Part shown: piece by piece, positions 51,785 through 62,847 of the stretch
Layout: the number at the start of each line of letters is the position of its first letter
Position numbering within the stretch: position 1 is the first letter of the stretch
Source: Eremomyces bilateralis CBS 781.70
Lineage: Eukaryota; Ascomycota; Dothideomycetes; Eremomycetales; Eremomycetaceae
Length of the DNA: 64,000 bases
Assembly (NCBI RefSeq): GCF_010015585.1
Contig: NW_022985069.1
Coordinates: forward strand, 1,655,846 to 1,719,845
Reading direction: 5' to 3'
The notes under the pieces: generated by a model
What the model saw: only the letters and a program-made list of their open reading frames with translations
The model's database searches: none
Told to the model about the DNA's origin: nothing
Position numbers and translations under genes: made by a program

Positions 51785-54700
51785 ATGCAGTCGGTCCAGC
51801 CCGATCATCACCATGAGGGAACTTCGGCCGCTGCTCCCATCACCACCGCCTTTCACGACCAACATCCAACTCCACCCTTTACCGACCCCATTTACGATCA
51901 GGCCCACGAGTTTTACCGAAATGGATTCCCGACCTCGCCGTCTCGTCCGGACATAGTTGTCGCGGGCCACGAACACACCATGCCAACGAACCATCGTGCC
52001 CCGTCAGCCGGAGCTGCCGTAACGTCCAAAGCAAACCCGTCCGTCCGATCGACATCCAATCCCACCACCACTGCCACCGCGACGCCTACCTCATCCACCG
52101 GGCATGGACCTGCAAAACCAGCACTCACTTCAAGAATCCCCTCAGGCGGCGTGCGTGACCGGATCAATCAGTTTAATCAGGGCGGGACCCATGTCCCGAT
52201 TCCCATGAAATCTTCACGCGCTCCCACCACTTCCGAATCTCGAATTTTTTCTGCCGCACCTCCTACAGTTAGAGCCAGAGAAACGTCCAGACGCAAGGAT
52301 GCCGGCCCACGAGGGGGATCCGACGGTCGAAATGCCCCTCTCCGCCGGAAGACATCTTCTCATAGCTCCGGCTCGACTCCCTCTTCTGCTCGCAGGGGCT
52401 CGGGTGCTCGACCGCCGCTTTTTGGAGAGGTCATGACGAACGGAGCGCAAAGCGCCGGGTATGGCATCCCGACCTTGGTAAAGCAGCGAAGCAATATCGA
52501 AGGAAGCATGCACAAGCCGAATGCCATGTTTGCCGAAGATCGGGCGCTTTCCGACACCGAAGAAGCTCGATCTCCCCGTTCACCTCGATCTCCTCACTCG
52601 CCGCGCGACCTCCCGAACCGCCTTCACCGACCTCCTACAATCAGTTCGTTGCATCGACGGGCACAGAGCGAGACGTCGGGCGTCTTTAATGCCAATTCGG
52701 AGAAATCGACCTATAACGCCGAGCTGAATCATGAGGCTCCCCTACGGGAGCCATATAGTCCTTCGAGCCCCATCTTCACGGCCTCATCATCCCGGATCCC
52801 CGTCAAAGCAAGACGATCGAGCATGTCTAATGGGTCGCCCTCGATGCCACCCAATCCTCACGCCTGGTCCTTTTCATCCCATAGTTCTGGAGCCACGGCA
52901 TCTCTGCGGCCGCAATCGCGAAATCTACTGCACAAGGAAATTCCGACGAGAAGCCGACCCAGTACACCGCCAGTATACCGTCGGTATGAACCGTCACCGC
53001 ATCGTTCACGAGTTCCACGAGAAACGATGAACGCCACCATTCAAGTCCCACCGCCCTTGAAGGATTCACCCCGACTTCGTAGTTCTCGCCCTCGCCAGCC
53101 GGTGTCCTCTGCCAGTACTGCAGCATCTCGAGCACGAGCAGCGGAGCGTGTGACATCGCCATCTCCGACCAATCCCACAAGTCGAGGCAGTCCGACCAAT
53201 CCCACAAATCGACGCGGTCCCGCTAAACTCAAACGAATTCCAGGCGTAGTAGACACCAACGCGCGCCGTCGACCGTGGCAGAAGAACATCTCCACACCGA
53301 CAGTTTCGACCATTCCTAAATCCCAGCCATCTCCCCGAGACTCTCCGCGATCCGCCATTACTGGGGATTATAATCACTCATTCACCGAAAGCACTCCCGG
53401 CGCTTGGCCTGACAGCCCCGAGACGCCCCAACTCCATAGCTCAACCAGCCCTCACCGAACGAGTCCCTCTCACCCGAGTACACCCAAAAACAATACCATC
53501 CAACCCCCTAGACTTGGTCTTGCTGTTACAGGTCTTCCTATTGCCACTGACCTTGACAAACCTTCGAGCGCACTGACGGAGTTTGAATTCGACGGATCGC
53601 CCGTTATAGGATATGATGTGACATATCAGGGGCCTGCACTTCTTGCGGCAATGCCGCATGAACCCCAGGCTATTGACGCTTCTCCTACCGACGACAATCA
53701 TCTCGACCGATGCTCTTCGACTGATGAGTGCGCGTCAATTTGCGACAATATAGAGGACATCCGCTTTGCTAACGGCGGGATAACGCCAAATGACTGTTCA
53801 GCTACCGATTCCTGCGCCGAAACGTCGGATGACCTAGATTCTGATAGAGAAGAGCAGTCGATTCAAATCGCTCTCCGGAACACGCCCGTGATCAGTCCGA
53901 CAAATGGAAACTGGAGCCTGGACCATTCGGGAGGAGCATCCGACCACAGTTACAAGCCAATGATGCCCCAAGTGGAGGAATTCCCGGATGATGCGTCCGA
54001 TGTTGCTTGCAGCATCCTCCCTGATGATTCTGTTAGTGTGGTCATGGCTAGCAGACCAATCCAGAATCCTGGTCCAACTCCACCACCTAAAATTCCCGTC
54101 ATAGAAGAAATACCGGTGGACGAGAGCGGACACACGCTCACGAGCGAAGCGCGCAGCGTGGTCAATCGTGTCTTTGACCATTACCATGCTTTGCAAAACT
54201 TGAGTCCGGAAATGGCTGACCAGTTCAAGAACGAGGTCGAGGCAGCAACCCCGAGCTTACCAAAACATGGCGATTGGGAGTCACAAGAGAACACTCGGCT
54301 ATACCTTCAGGATATTCTAGACGGTCCCCGCACTCCGACAGCTTCGCGGCGCGATGAGGAGCCGATACCGCCCAGTGAAACTGGGACCGCGCTCTCATCC
54401 TATCCGTTTGTCGCCAATCCACCTACGGAAGACCATTTAGGGACCGCAATCATTTATAGCAGCTCTACCCCGTTCGAGCCGCCATCCGAGACCGACGTCC
54501 GCGAACCTCATCATAGGAATAGCGCGAGTGTTTCAACACTTCGACCTTCGCCTGGTCCTGACGGGAACACCAGTCCCATTGCGACCAGCTTTCCAGACGC
54601 CGCGGGCGAGCTGCTTGCGCCGGCAACATATCAGCCGCAGCGATCCAATGTCCATCTCCACGACCCCGCTTCAATCCTCGGGGCACTCCCTCGCGATGAG

Positions 54701-57493
54701 ACGAGCACGTTGCAGACGTCGGGCACCATCCATCTCGGCCTGGGGCTTGATGGGTTGCCCATTGCCGAACCCACTTTGGCTGTTCCACCCATGCCAGATT
54801 ATGCACCCCCTCCGCACCCTCCGCCTCCACCGCCCGCGACCATGTCAGAGACGCTGAGTCAATTGAATGGGCAAGCTCGATCGCCCCCCTCCGCGAGTTT
54901 CTACAAGCGCAATGCATTTTCCACCATTTCACAATCAGCGTACGTCGAACCAGGATCCTATAGACCCGAGTATTCCAGCCATTCCCAAGAGCGCCGTCAA
55001 ACCGTGGCTGGAGCGTCGGTCGTGGATTCCGAGGCCGCCAAAGCCGTCGCGGAATCGTCTGTGGGCTCGGTTGCAACCGTCATGGCGCCCCAGGATTCTG
55101 CCGTCGACCTCGAGACGCAGATGTCCGCCAAATCGAAAATTCTCAAAGACTTGGTCGAGCGGAAAAACATCCTCAAAGAGTTGTGTGATACCGAGTATTC
55201 GTATCAACAAGACATGATAATTCTGGAGGACATATATAAATCGACATCGACTGGGATCCTCAATGACGCCGACCGGAAAGTTTTGTTCGGGAATTCCGAC
55301 CAGATCCGCCTCTTTGCTACGAAATTGCAAGACGCTTTGAAGCAAGCAGTTTCCTCAGTCTATATCATGCCGCGACAAAATCGTTGGAACGCGAAACGCG
55401 GCAGTTTCTCGACGTCAAGCAGTGCTACAAACGAGACATCACTGGATTCTGACGCCAGTCTGTCAAAGGACGATCGGATTGAAATAGACCAGCGTACTAG
55501 AGTCGGTAACGCGTTTCTCGCCAACATGGAGGAGATTGAGCGCGTCTACAATGTCTATTTGCGCAACCATACCGCGGCGAACAATAAATTGACCGAACTC
55601 AAGGCAGAACCCAATGTCGAGGCTTGGATGGAGGAGTGTCGAAAGATGGCTGCCGATTTGACGAGCGCGTGGAATCTGGATGCGCTGCTCGTCAAGCCAA
55701 CGCAACGGATCACCAAGTATCCGCTCATCCTGCGGAACTTGCTGCAGGTCACAGTCAAGGAACACCCGGATTACGCCGACATTGAAAAGTCGCTCCTGCA
55801 GTTGGAGGAACTGCTTCACAAAATGAACGATTCGAAGAAACGGGCCGAGCTCGTGGACCAAGCGATGAGCCAGAACCGCAGGCGGAAGGAGTCCGATATT
55901 CGCCTCTTCCCCCAGAAGTTTGTCAATCGTCGCGCCGAGAAATTGAAGCAACAGGTGGGGCTTTCCAATTCTGCGATCGATGCGGACTACGACAAACTGT
56001 CTCAGCGCTTTGGCGGGCATTTCTTCCAGTTGCAGATTGTGATGAGGGATGTTGAGAACTACATCCGCGAAGTGCAAGCCTATGTTTCTCGATATGGCCA
56101 TTTCCTCTCCGCGTCCGAACACTTCCTGGGCTTCGATATCCAAAATCAGCATCCCGAGGAGCAGAGTCACTTCGTCATCTTCGCTCGAACGGTCCGGGAG
56201 GTCATCGCCGTGGCACTCCCCGAACATACGGCGAAGATCCGCAAGTCCGTCATCGAGCCGATCCAGACCCTCTGGCAACTCCATGAAAACCCTCAGCAAT
56301 TGATGCGAAAACGAAAGAAGCGCGTCGTGGACTATGCCAAATGGAATGCCATGGTTGAGAGGGGCGAGGCGCCCGATAAGAAGCTTCGGGATGCCGCAGA
56401 CCAATTCAAAGCCATCAACGAGACGCTGAAAGATGAGTTGCCGAAGCTGTATGATTTGTCCAGCAAGCTTATGAAGGTATGCTTGGAAAATTTCATCGAG
56501 TTGCAGAAGCAATGGCAGGACACATGGATGAGGAAATTGGAACCGGCTGCTCGAGAGCCTCAGATCACCGATGATTACAGCTCCGACATGCTCGCACTTG
56601 AACGCGACTATAATGACAACTTCGCATACGTGGACGAGCGAATGCAAACTTTGGGAGTCCTGAATGGCAAGACTCTTGAAGAGGCTTCCCGCTTCCTATC
56701 CTCCACGCCGTCTTTGAACGAGGAAGGCTCATCCAAGCGACCATCGACCGTGGGGAGCTCAAAACGTACCATGTCCGTTGGCGGGGAGCAGTCTCCTGGC
56801 GCCCCCTCTAGCAAAGACCACCACCGTGTCAGCGGCACCTTTTCACCGCCCTTCTCACCTCCCGGGTCCGGCTACGTCATCCCCGACAGCTTTTCTCTCG
56901 GATCACCACCCGCGACCCGCACTCGAACCAGCTCGGCCCTCTCTAGCCGTGGGCCATCCACTCCCCGCTCTATGTCTGCCCAAACCCCAGGCAATGCGTT
57001 TTATTCGTCCAGCGCTTTGCACCGCTATACGGATCTGCCGAGCGCGCCGCCTCGCCTTAGTGTCGATCTCTCGTCCGAGCAACTACCATCACCACGCTTT
57101 GCCGCCTTCCATGGCTCGGTGTACGGCCAGCCTCCCGAGGTCGATAGACAGTCTCGGCAATCACAGGAGTCGGTGCTTGGCTGGCACAGTGGCATCTTCA
57201 ACAGCGCGATGCCCATGTCTGAGTCTCCACTCGACGCCACGCATCCCAATCTCATGGGCGACGAGGATGAGGACCCGGAAGTCATCTTCGTGGCCGCCAG
57301 CCTTTTCGAGTTCCGCATCGACGACTCGAGGAGCTTCGTGGGGTTCCCGTACTTGCAGTACTCGATGGGCGAGATCTTCGATGTCATCGGGCAGCAGGGC
57401 GAGCTTTGGCTGGCACGGAATCAAGACGATCCGGACAAAAAGCACGGGTGGATCTGGGAGAAGCACTTCGCGAGGATCCTACCTGATGGATGA
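51785..57493 (+). CDS. Large Rho guanine-nucleotide exchange factor with DH, BAR and SH3 domains
   Basis: One exon of 1902 residues starting MQSVQPDHHHEGTSAAAP; the frame is open 25 codons further up but without ATG. The first 1100 residues are Ser/Pro/Arg-rich and include a Pro run (APPPHPPPPPPAT). The DH domain (about 1117-1372) shows KNILKELCDTEYSYQQDMII and LLVKPTQRITKYPLILRNLL, the GDP/GTP exchange core for a Rho-type GTPase. A BAR domain follows (about 1373-1592; KFVNRRAEKLKQQVG, YIREVQAYVSRYGHFLSASE), which binds curved membrane in place of the usual PH domain. An SH3 domain ends the protein (about 1828-1898; VIFVAASLFEFRIDDSRSFV, GELWLARN...GWIWEKHF). This DH-BAR-SH3 order resembles human Tuba (DNMBP) and suggests control of Cdc42/Rho in polarised growth or septation. 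Confidence 0.9.
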   Translation: MQSVQPDHHHEGTSAAAPITTAFHDQHPTPPFTDPIYDQAHEFYRNGFPTSPSRPDIVVAGHEHTMPTNHRAPSAGAAVTSKANPSVRSTSNPTTTATATPTSSTGHGPAKPALTSRIPSGGVRDRINQFNQGGTHVPIPMKSSRAPTTSESRIFSAAPPTVRARETSRRKDAGPRGGSDGRNAPLRRKTSSHSSGSTPSSARRGSGARPPLFGEVMTNGAQSAGYGIPTLVKQRSNIEGSMHKPNAMFAEDRALSDTEEARSPRSPRSPHSPRDLPNRLHRPPTISSLHRRAQSETSGVFNANSEKSTYNAELNHEAPLREPYSPSSPIFTASSSRIPVKARRSSMSNGSPSMPPNPHAWSFSSHSSGATASLRPQSRNLLHKEIPTRSRPSTPPVYRRYEPSPHRSRVPRETMNATIQVPPPLKDSPRLRSSRPRQPVSSASTAASRARAAERVTSPSPTNPTSRGSPTNPTNRRGPAKLKRIPGVVDTNARRRPWQKNISTPTVSTIPKSQPSPRDSPRSAITGDYNHSFTESTPGAWPDSPETPQLHSSTSPHRTSPSHPSTPKNNTIQPPRLGLAVTGLPIATDLDKPSSALTEFEFDGSPVIGYDVTYQGPALLAAMPHEPQAIDASPTDDNHLDRCSSTDECASICDNIEDIRFANGGITPNDCSATDSCAETSDDLDSDREEQSIQIALRNTPVISPTNGNWSLDHSGGASDHSYKPMMPQVEEFPDDASDVACSILPDDSVSVVMASRPIQNPGPTPPPKIPVIEEIPVDESGHTLTSEARSVVNRVFDHYHALQNLSPEMADQFKNEVEAATPSLPKHGDWESQENTRLYLQDILDGPRTPTASRRDEEPIPPSETGTALSSYPFVANPPTEDHLGTAIIYSSSTPFEPPSETDVREPHHRNSASVSTLRPSPGPDGNTSPIATSFPDAAGELLAPATYQPQRSNVHLHDPASILGALPRDETSTLQTSGTIHLGLGLDGLPIAEPTLAVPPMPDYAPPPHPPPPPPATMSETLSQLNGQARSPPSASFYKRNAFSTISQSAYVEPGSYRPEYSSHSQERRQTVAGASVVDSEAAKAVAESSVGSVATVMAPQDSAVDLETQMSAKSKILKDLVERKNILKELCDTEYSYQQDMIILEDIYKSTSTGILNDADRKVLFGNSDQIRLFATKLQDALKQAVSSVYIMPRQNRWNAKRGSFSTSSSATNETSLDSDASLSKDDRIEIDQRTRVGNAFLANMEEIERVYNVYLRNHTAANNKLTELKAEPNVEAWMEECRKMAADLTSAWNLDALLVKPTQRITKYPLILRNLLQVTVKEHPDYADIEKSLLQLEELLHKMNDSKKRAELVDQAMSQNRRRKESDIRLFPQKFVNRRAEKLKQQVGLSNSAIDADYDKLSQRFGGHFFQLQIVMRDVENYIREVQAYVSRYGHFLSASEHFLGFDIQNQHPEEQSHFVIFARTVREVIAVALPEHTAKIRKSVIEPIQTLWQLHENPQQLMRKRKKRVVDYAKWNAMVERGEAPDKKLRDAADQFKAINETLKDELPKLYDLSSKLMKVCLENFIELQKQWQDTWMRKLEPAAREPQITDDYSSDMLALERDYNDNFAYVDERMQTLGVLNGKTLEEASRFLSSTPSLNEEGSSKRPSTVGSSKRTMSVGGEQSPGAPSSKDHHRVSGTFSPPFSPPGSGYVIPDSFSLGSPPATRTRTSSALSSRGPSTPRSMSAQTPGNAFYSSSALHRYTDLPSAPPRLSVDLSSEQLPSPRFAAFHGSVYGQPPEVDRQSRQSQESVLGWHSGIFNSAMPMSESPLDATHPNLMGDEDEDPEVIFVAASLFEFRIDDSRSFVGFPYLQYSMGEIFDVIGQQGELWLARNQDDPDKKHGWIWEKHFARILPDG
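53166..53214 (+). repeat. 24-bp coding tandem duplication in the RhoGEF gene
   Basis: Two near-identical 24-bp units encode SPTNPTSRG and SPTNPTNRR near residue 460, in the disordered part of the protein. Confidence 0.6.
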
Positions 57494-58399
57494 GTCAGGA
57501 TCACATTTCTTTTCCTTCCTTTACTTTATGAAAGCTGGATGTCCACCTCTTGGTCCGACTTCCGCAGTTTTCCTTTCTTTCTCTTCTGTTCTTCAATTGG
57601 GCCTTCGAGGGGAGCATGAAAAGCGTCGTATAAATTGGGGCGTTTCTGGGCGTGAGGGAAGACGCCTCACGGCTTTTCATGGCTCATCAATATTGGTGGG
57701 CTTGGTTTGCAGGACCCCGTTCTTGTATTTGCATTGTTGAGTGGTGTAATTAATCACTGCATTGTCCGATTAGAGGGTTGAGACAGCCAATACAGTCTAA
57801 CCGGGTCAGGAGGGCGCACGAGGCGGGTCTACGGATCAACTTCATGTTTAACGATATCACACCTCCTTTGTTATATGGAGGAACTGCGGAGGGTATATGG
57901 ATAGTGCAGAAAATGGAACCATTGTTACTCCCGTCCAGCATCATGGCCATGTCTCTTGGTGTATTCCACGTACATACCTTCTATCGTTCCTCTACATTTC
58001 CCATCTGGCCAGCAAATGTCCACGCAATAAGCCTCGACTACAAAGGTCGGCCCCGTATGGAGATAGACCTGGGTAATATTTGGAGTAGACAGCGGCGATC
58101 TAGTATTAGATGAGAGCACCTAGACTATCACGAATTTAGAGGGTGATAAACAACCACACTTTTGAGCCATCCTAGTTTTAGTGATGGTGGTGATAGTCCT
58201 TTCGTCCAACATTCAAACCTACTCACAGAAGGCTAGTGAGTTTAAAGGCCATATAAAATCCATTTTGAGGCCAAGCTAGCGATCTAACCCACTGCAGTTT
58301 TCATCATCTCGTTCATTCCCCCAGTTCCAACATTCCGTCAGGATGAGTGTCAGCCTCCCTTTTCCGAAGCATAATCGCAAGACATTTAATCTTAGATCT
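57494..58399. other. Convergent intergenic region
   Basis: Between the RhoGEF stop and the 3' end of the NF-X1-like pseudogene. No gene. A 9-bp inverted repeat (GACTATCAC at 58123-58131, GTGATAGTC at 58190-58198) and a small hairpin (ACTCAC...GTGAGT near 58210-58235) are present. Confidence 0.45.
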
Positions 58400-60690
58400 C
58401 TAGACTCGCAGATTGCCAATCTCCAAATCCCGGTCATCGGCACGCTGGACGCCAGCTGTCGGCAGGTGATCCTCCCCCCCAATATGCTCATTGCCCTCTG
58501 GACATCGTGCTAGAGACATTGTCATGTCACATTCGCCGACTGTAAACGGATGGCCATTGAAGCAGTAGTACCAATACCCAGTAATGAATCTCATAGCAGC
58601 CAGAACTGCCCTCCACTCATCACTAGTTACTTCAGTATAAGTTGCGGCTTCGTTGAGCATTTTTACTGCCTTTTGGATGTCATCTTCGGCAGACTTAGTG
58701 ACAGTGGGATGCTCTGCTCGGCATTTCTATGCTTCAGAGGTGAGATCAAACCCAACTATCTTAAGGTTAGCGATCCTTTCCGGGTCCGCTACTGCGGATT
58801 CTAAGGCGCAGATCTGTGCCAGCAGTGCAAGACTCTCGGCTTTTGAAGATATCGCTTTGACTTGTCAGTCGTTGCGATAATGGCGTCACACTCTTGTTTC
58901 AGGAGAGTCAGATCAAATACTCCGGTGCTAGCCTTCGCCGGAAATTCGATACGGGCAGGAAGTGACAGAAGGTCTTGAATGATGACCACGTCGCATCTCA
59001 ATCGAAGGACTCCACCAAGCTGAATTCCGCTACTGTTAATGAGTTCAAAATGGAACTCGAAAATCTGATCATCTGCTCCATTAGAGTTCGCATCGCGAGC
59101 TAGGTCATAGACTTTCGAAAATGGAGCTTGATGCTTGCCCACAGAGTCGCAGTAACGGGAGATGCTGCGTCTCAACTCTGCAATCTCTTTTATAACGACC
59201 TTCAAAATGTACGCTGATCATTTGTACGGTTTTGGTCTTGAAACTACCCCTGAGCTTCGATTCCGGCATCTTTTGGCGCAAAAACTCGGACTCGAGCTCC
59301 CCGATTGGGTCCGCAAACTTATCGAGAGTAGCTAACAACTGTAGTGCAAGCTGCTTGTGGCCTTCGTAGATGATAGAGACAAACCGCCGAGTCGGTTTAT
59401 CAAGTAGGGCTCGACGTACAATTCGGCCGTATCGACTGATATTGCGGAGTGGCCCTTGGAAATCCGGGAAGCCTTTCGTTTTTTGATTGAGATTGGTGCT
59501 GAAAACAGGTCATGATTGATACAGCGTTGCCAGCTTCTTCTAACTCGTAGTGGCTCGCTATATCAAGGTGACCGTCCAAAGACTGGAAGGTGAAGAAATG
59601 GCCACAATCTGGAAAGAGACAAGGGCTCTCATTCTGATTGATATCTTAGTATCTCTCGAATAGAACCAGATCCACCATTCATTCAAGGACAGCCTTTTCG
59701 GTACAAACACGACAGCATTTCTGGTCTGGACAATCGGCTCCGCAAACACAAGGACATACTAGCATTAACGAAGCTCATTATGCACAAAAGGTTGACTTAC
59801 ATTGATGTCCACAAGGAAGCTGTTTCTAGCAACGTCTCGAACAGGGCAAATAGGTACAAGGGACACCACATGGAAGCTCGCATTTCTTATTATCCAAGGC
59901 AGACGTTTTGACGTTTGGCTGCGAGGTGGTTTTTGCGTTCTCCGAGATACGGCGTTGAATGCTGCCCATAAGCTTCTTGCTGCGGTAGAAGTTGAACTCA
60001 TTTTCATCTTGTATGTGCTGACCAACTGCTTTCATGAAGCTGCCGGCAGTCGACATGGCATCATTGCCCATAGTCGAGACTGATCAAGAGTTCAAGAGGT
60101 CACAGAAAATGAATAACATCATCTCGAAATCATCCTCGCGAAGAAAGTTTCCATCCACGGTATCCCCAACACGCCCAAGTAACCCGAAAATGAAACTGAA
60201 GAGCTTTGCCGCTCTAGATCCATTTGATCCGAAGTGGATTGCGGAAACATGACAGACGTGTTGCTTCAGCGTAGCAGACACCCGAACGGCTCGATGGGAC
60301 GGGATGCTGAGCAGCGGGCGTACCTTACCCTCATAATTCGATTTGAATTTTTCCTTTGTTCCGCCCCCTGAGAGAGCTTAAACGACTTTCTTGACCCGGC
60401 AAAGCCCTGCGTCAGTTGCAAGTTTGGTAATCACTTCCTGCCTGCTTCCATCATCCAATTCGACAAGTTTCAGAGCGTCCGCGAGGAACCGTTCAAGCAG
60501 CCGGCCCAACGGATTTGTGAACGCACCAGTATATATTGGAACCATGGCTCTCCATTCTCTAAATTTCGCGAATCCTTCGTCTTCTCTGGGAGGGCCTTGG
60601 GTTCGGGCATTGCCATCGGAGAAACGGCAGTTTGAACGGTACCTGCATCTGCCGTGCTTCTGGAACTCGAAGCATGGTCTGCGTAAGTTA
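58400..60690 (-). pseudogene. Decayed, internally deleted NF-X1 zinc-finger/helicase gene (ZNFX1-like)
   Basis: Pieces occur in the right order on the minus strand. Near 60600-60680 is a CCCH finger (CFEFQKHGRCRYRSNC, with Asp in place of the fourth His), followed by KFREWRAM and LLERFLADALKLVELDDGSR, the N-terminal block of fungal ZNFX1-like helicases, which ends at a stop. Near 59500-59880 are NF-X1 Cys/His repeats (CELPCGVPCTYLPCSRRC, then KQLPCGHQC after a TAG; CGADCPDQKCCRVC; SPCLFPDCGHFFTFQSLDGH after further stops). Near 58810-59330 is the linker region (FADPIGELESEFLRQKMPES), and at 58400-58660 the RZ finger (WYYCFNGHPFTVGEC, with CPEG for CPEC). The helicase core, some 700 residues in relatives, is absent. 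Family members act in RNA surveillance and silencing-like pathways. Confidence 0.75.
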
Positions 60691-61105
60691 GCAAGAAAGG
60701 CCTTTATGGGATGATGGGTTGAACTTCACTTTTGCTTCGAGGCCATCATGGTGTATCTCGCTGTTGTGCTGCAAAGCAACAGAGACTGAGTAGTGCTGCG
60801 GTTGAAAAGCAGAAGGGTTGAATTGTATGTGAGTGCGTAAAGGAAACTAGTGGAGAGAAAATGAGAGATCAATAAACTTGAATTATCAGGATAAGGGAGT
60901 CGACCATGGTGTCTACGGAATGTGATATTTGGAATATGGTAGGTTAACTCCGGGAGATAGGAATTGGCTCAAATAAGGAATAGGTATGTCTTGTTCCCAG
61001 AAATTGATCAGCCCATAAACCAACCGCCTTGGAACCCTTCCAGAGACATCCCTGGTCTTTTGAAAGGCTTTTTCATCTTTGGTCTGGAGCTTTTGAGGCA
61101 TCAGG
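60691..61105. other. Short intergenic stretch
   Basis: AT-rich sequence between the pseudogene's 5' side and the 3' end of the DUF829 gene. No gene seen. Confidence 0.45.
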
Positions 61106-61981
61106 CTATCGCGATTGATAACCTAACCTCCAAGCCTGTCGAACGGCACCCCAATATCGATCCGCATCCTCAAGGATAAGTCCCGCATGTGGGCTGCTCT
61201 GGAACATCTCGGCTTCTACTTTCCAATCCTTGCTCGCTTCTGCGACATGATCTTCCACGTCCGAAAACCACACCATTTGATCGGCCTTCGAATACAAATA
61301 GAGTCGTGACCCCCCATCTTGGAACCGCTGGGTATCCAGTAAGCTTTTCCGGAGTCGCTCGATCATATTTGGCTGATGAAAAACTTTGTCGAGGAGAAAT
61401 TCCGCGACTATCACGATATGAACGATCATGAATCCAATGATGCGAACCACGGGGTTCGGCGGCATTGTTTGCATCATAGCAGCTAAGCTCCGTTTGTAGG
61501 AAGCGCGTCCAGGACTGCTATCTAACACCATGGTGGTGAGAGGTAGAGGGCGGTTATTTCCATTCGGAGTGAGACGATATTGGTCGGCAAGCTGTGTGGC
61601 AGCATAGGCTCCACCGTTTGAATAGAGGTGGAGAAGAATGCGAGGCGCCCTAGCTCCATCGGTCGTTTGGTGAAGTGAAGCAATTTTCGCCACGGCTTGC
61701 TCGATAGTCTTGTTATATTGTGCCTTGGTCCGGCATATCATGTCGGATAGGGATGTCGTTACAAGCACGATAGGACTCTCGGGGAATAATTTCTGATAGC
61801 CGGCCGTATGCTTTGCAATATTCTTGTAGGAAGCTCCCATCCAGGAACAAATGACGATTAGGTCTGGATTTGCGACATGGCCGCCATTATTCCTCTCGCT
61901 CTGCCGGCCAGAGGGTATGTAGTAGAATGTTGAAGGACTGAGGGATATAAACCCCCGAAACGCATGTGATGCCGACGACAT
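61106..61981 (-). CDS. DUF829/TMEM53-type alpha/beta-hydrolase (PaxU-like)
   Basis: A single exon of 291 residues. The fold pattern is that of the DUF829/TMEM53 family: strand and loop ANPDLIVICSWMGASYKNIA, the region around LYSNGGAYAATQLADQY with a Ser before Asn-Gly-Gly as likely nucleophile, LYLYSKADQMVWFSDVEDHV supplying the Asp, and MFQSSPHAGLI supplying the His. PaxU of the paxilline cluster belongs to this family, but here no secondary-metabolite genes are nearby, so a role in indole-diterpene synthesis is not suggested. A hydrophobic segment (VVRIIGFMIVHIVIVAEFLL) near residue 185 may touch a membrane. Substrate unknown. Confidence 0.85.
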   Translation of the reverse strand: MSSASHAFRGFISLSPSTFYYIPSGRQSERNNGGHVANPDLIVICSWMGASYKNIAKHTAGYQKLFPESPIVLVTTSLSDMICRTKAQYNKTIEQAVAKIASLHQTTDGARAPRILLHLYSNGGAYAATQLADQYRLTPNGNNRPLPLTTMVLDSSPGRASYKRSLAAMMQTMPPNPVVRIIGFMIVHIVIVAEFLLDKVFHQPNMIERLRKSLLDTQRFQDGGSRLYLYSKADQMVWFSDVEDHVAEASKDWKVEAEMFQSSPHAGLILEDADRYWGAVRQAWRLGYQSR

Positions 61982-62847
61982 AGCTGCAAATGAGTTGCGA
62001 ATTCGAACAGACTTCTATAGCAGTTGAACGGATAGAATGACTCTTGAGAACAGAAACCAATGCCTTCCAATCGTCTATCATTATGTAAGGAGAGATTGGT
62101 GAACTTCGACTCGCTGAATCAATGTGGGCTCGAATTTGATTTAACCTCTTTCCACCCCAAAAGATCCACGACGGTGACATCAAGTCTTTCCCGCCATTCT
62201 TAATGTAGCGATAGTATCACAATAGGACTAAAACTAAACGCTTAAGATGCAAATAGATAATTATACGGTACGGAAGCAGGAATTGAGAGGTTGGAATCTC
62301 TCCCTCGGTCAGGACTCACGACTCGGAGGCGGAGGGAATTGGGATTGGCAGAAACCCGGCTCCGGACTCCAGATGCTTCATCTGCGGTATCCTAACCGTG
62401 AGTGCCATTATGGAACGAGATGGACCCGGAACGGACCGTATTCGGCACAAGTGTAATTACACCGAAGGGTTAAGCGATCGAGTGGCTGTTGGCACTTGGC
62501 AATTGGCATCCTGGCATGTGGGTGGAGGTTTGGATGGAAATCGGTCCACATCTGAAGTGGAGCGGGGAGGTCAATCACGTGAAAGTAATAAGTATGCCGT
62601 ACATCACATGACTTTCCATGAGAATTGAGTATGGCCTCAGGCATTAAGGCATCTACACCACGTTGGAGGCGTTCGCTATTTGTGACTTCGTGAGCGTCCT
62701 GTTGACGGTTTATTACTTCAGATCTGGATCGTTCACATGCAGATGGATATGTATTTTATAGTCTGTACCGTTAAGGTATGTACCAGTACTGATATCTCAT
62801 CCTCTCGAGTTTAGGACCGTCCGAATACCGCCGTCAACGACCAGATC
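61982..62847. other. Divergent intergenic region
   Basis: Between the DUF829 gene (minus) and ATG10 (plus). Only short frames; should contain both promoters. Confidence 0.5.

Noticed and set aside
55463-56647. 394-codon minus-strand frame
   Set aside because: It is wholly opposite the DH and BAR domains of the RhoGEF gene.
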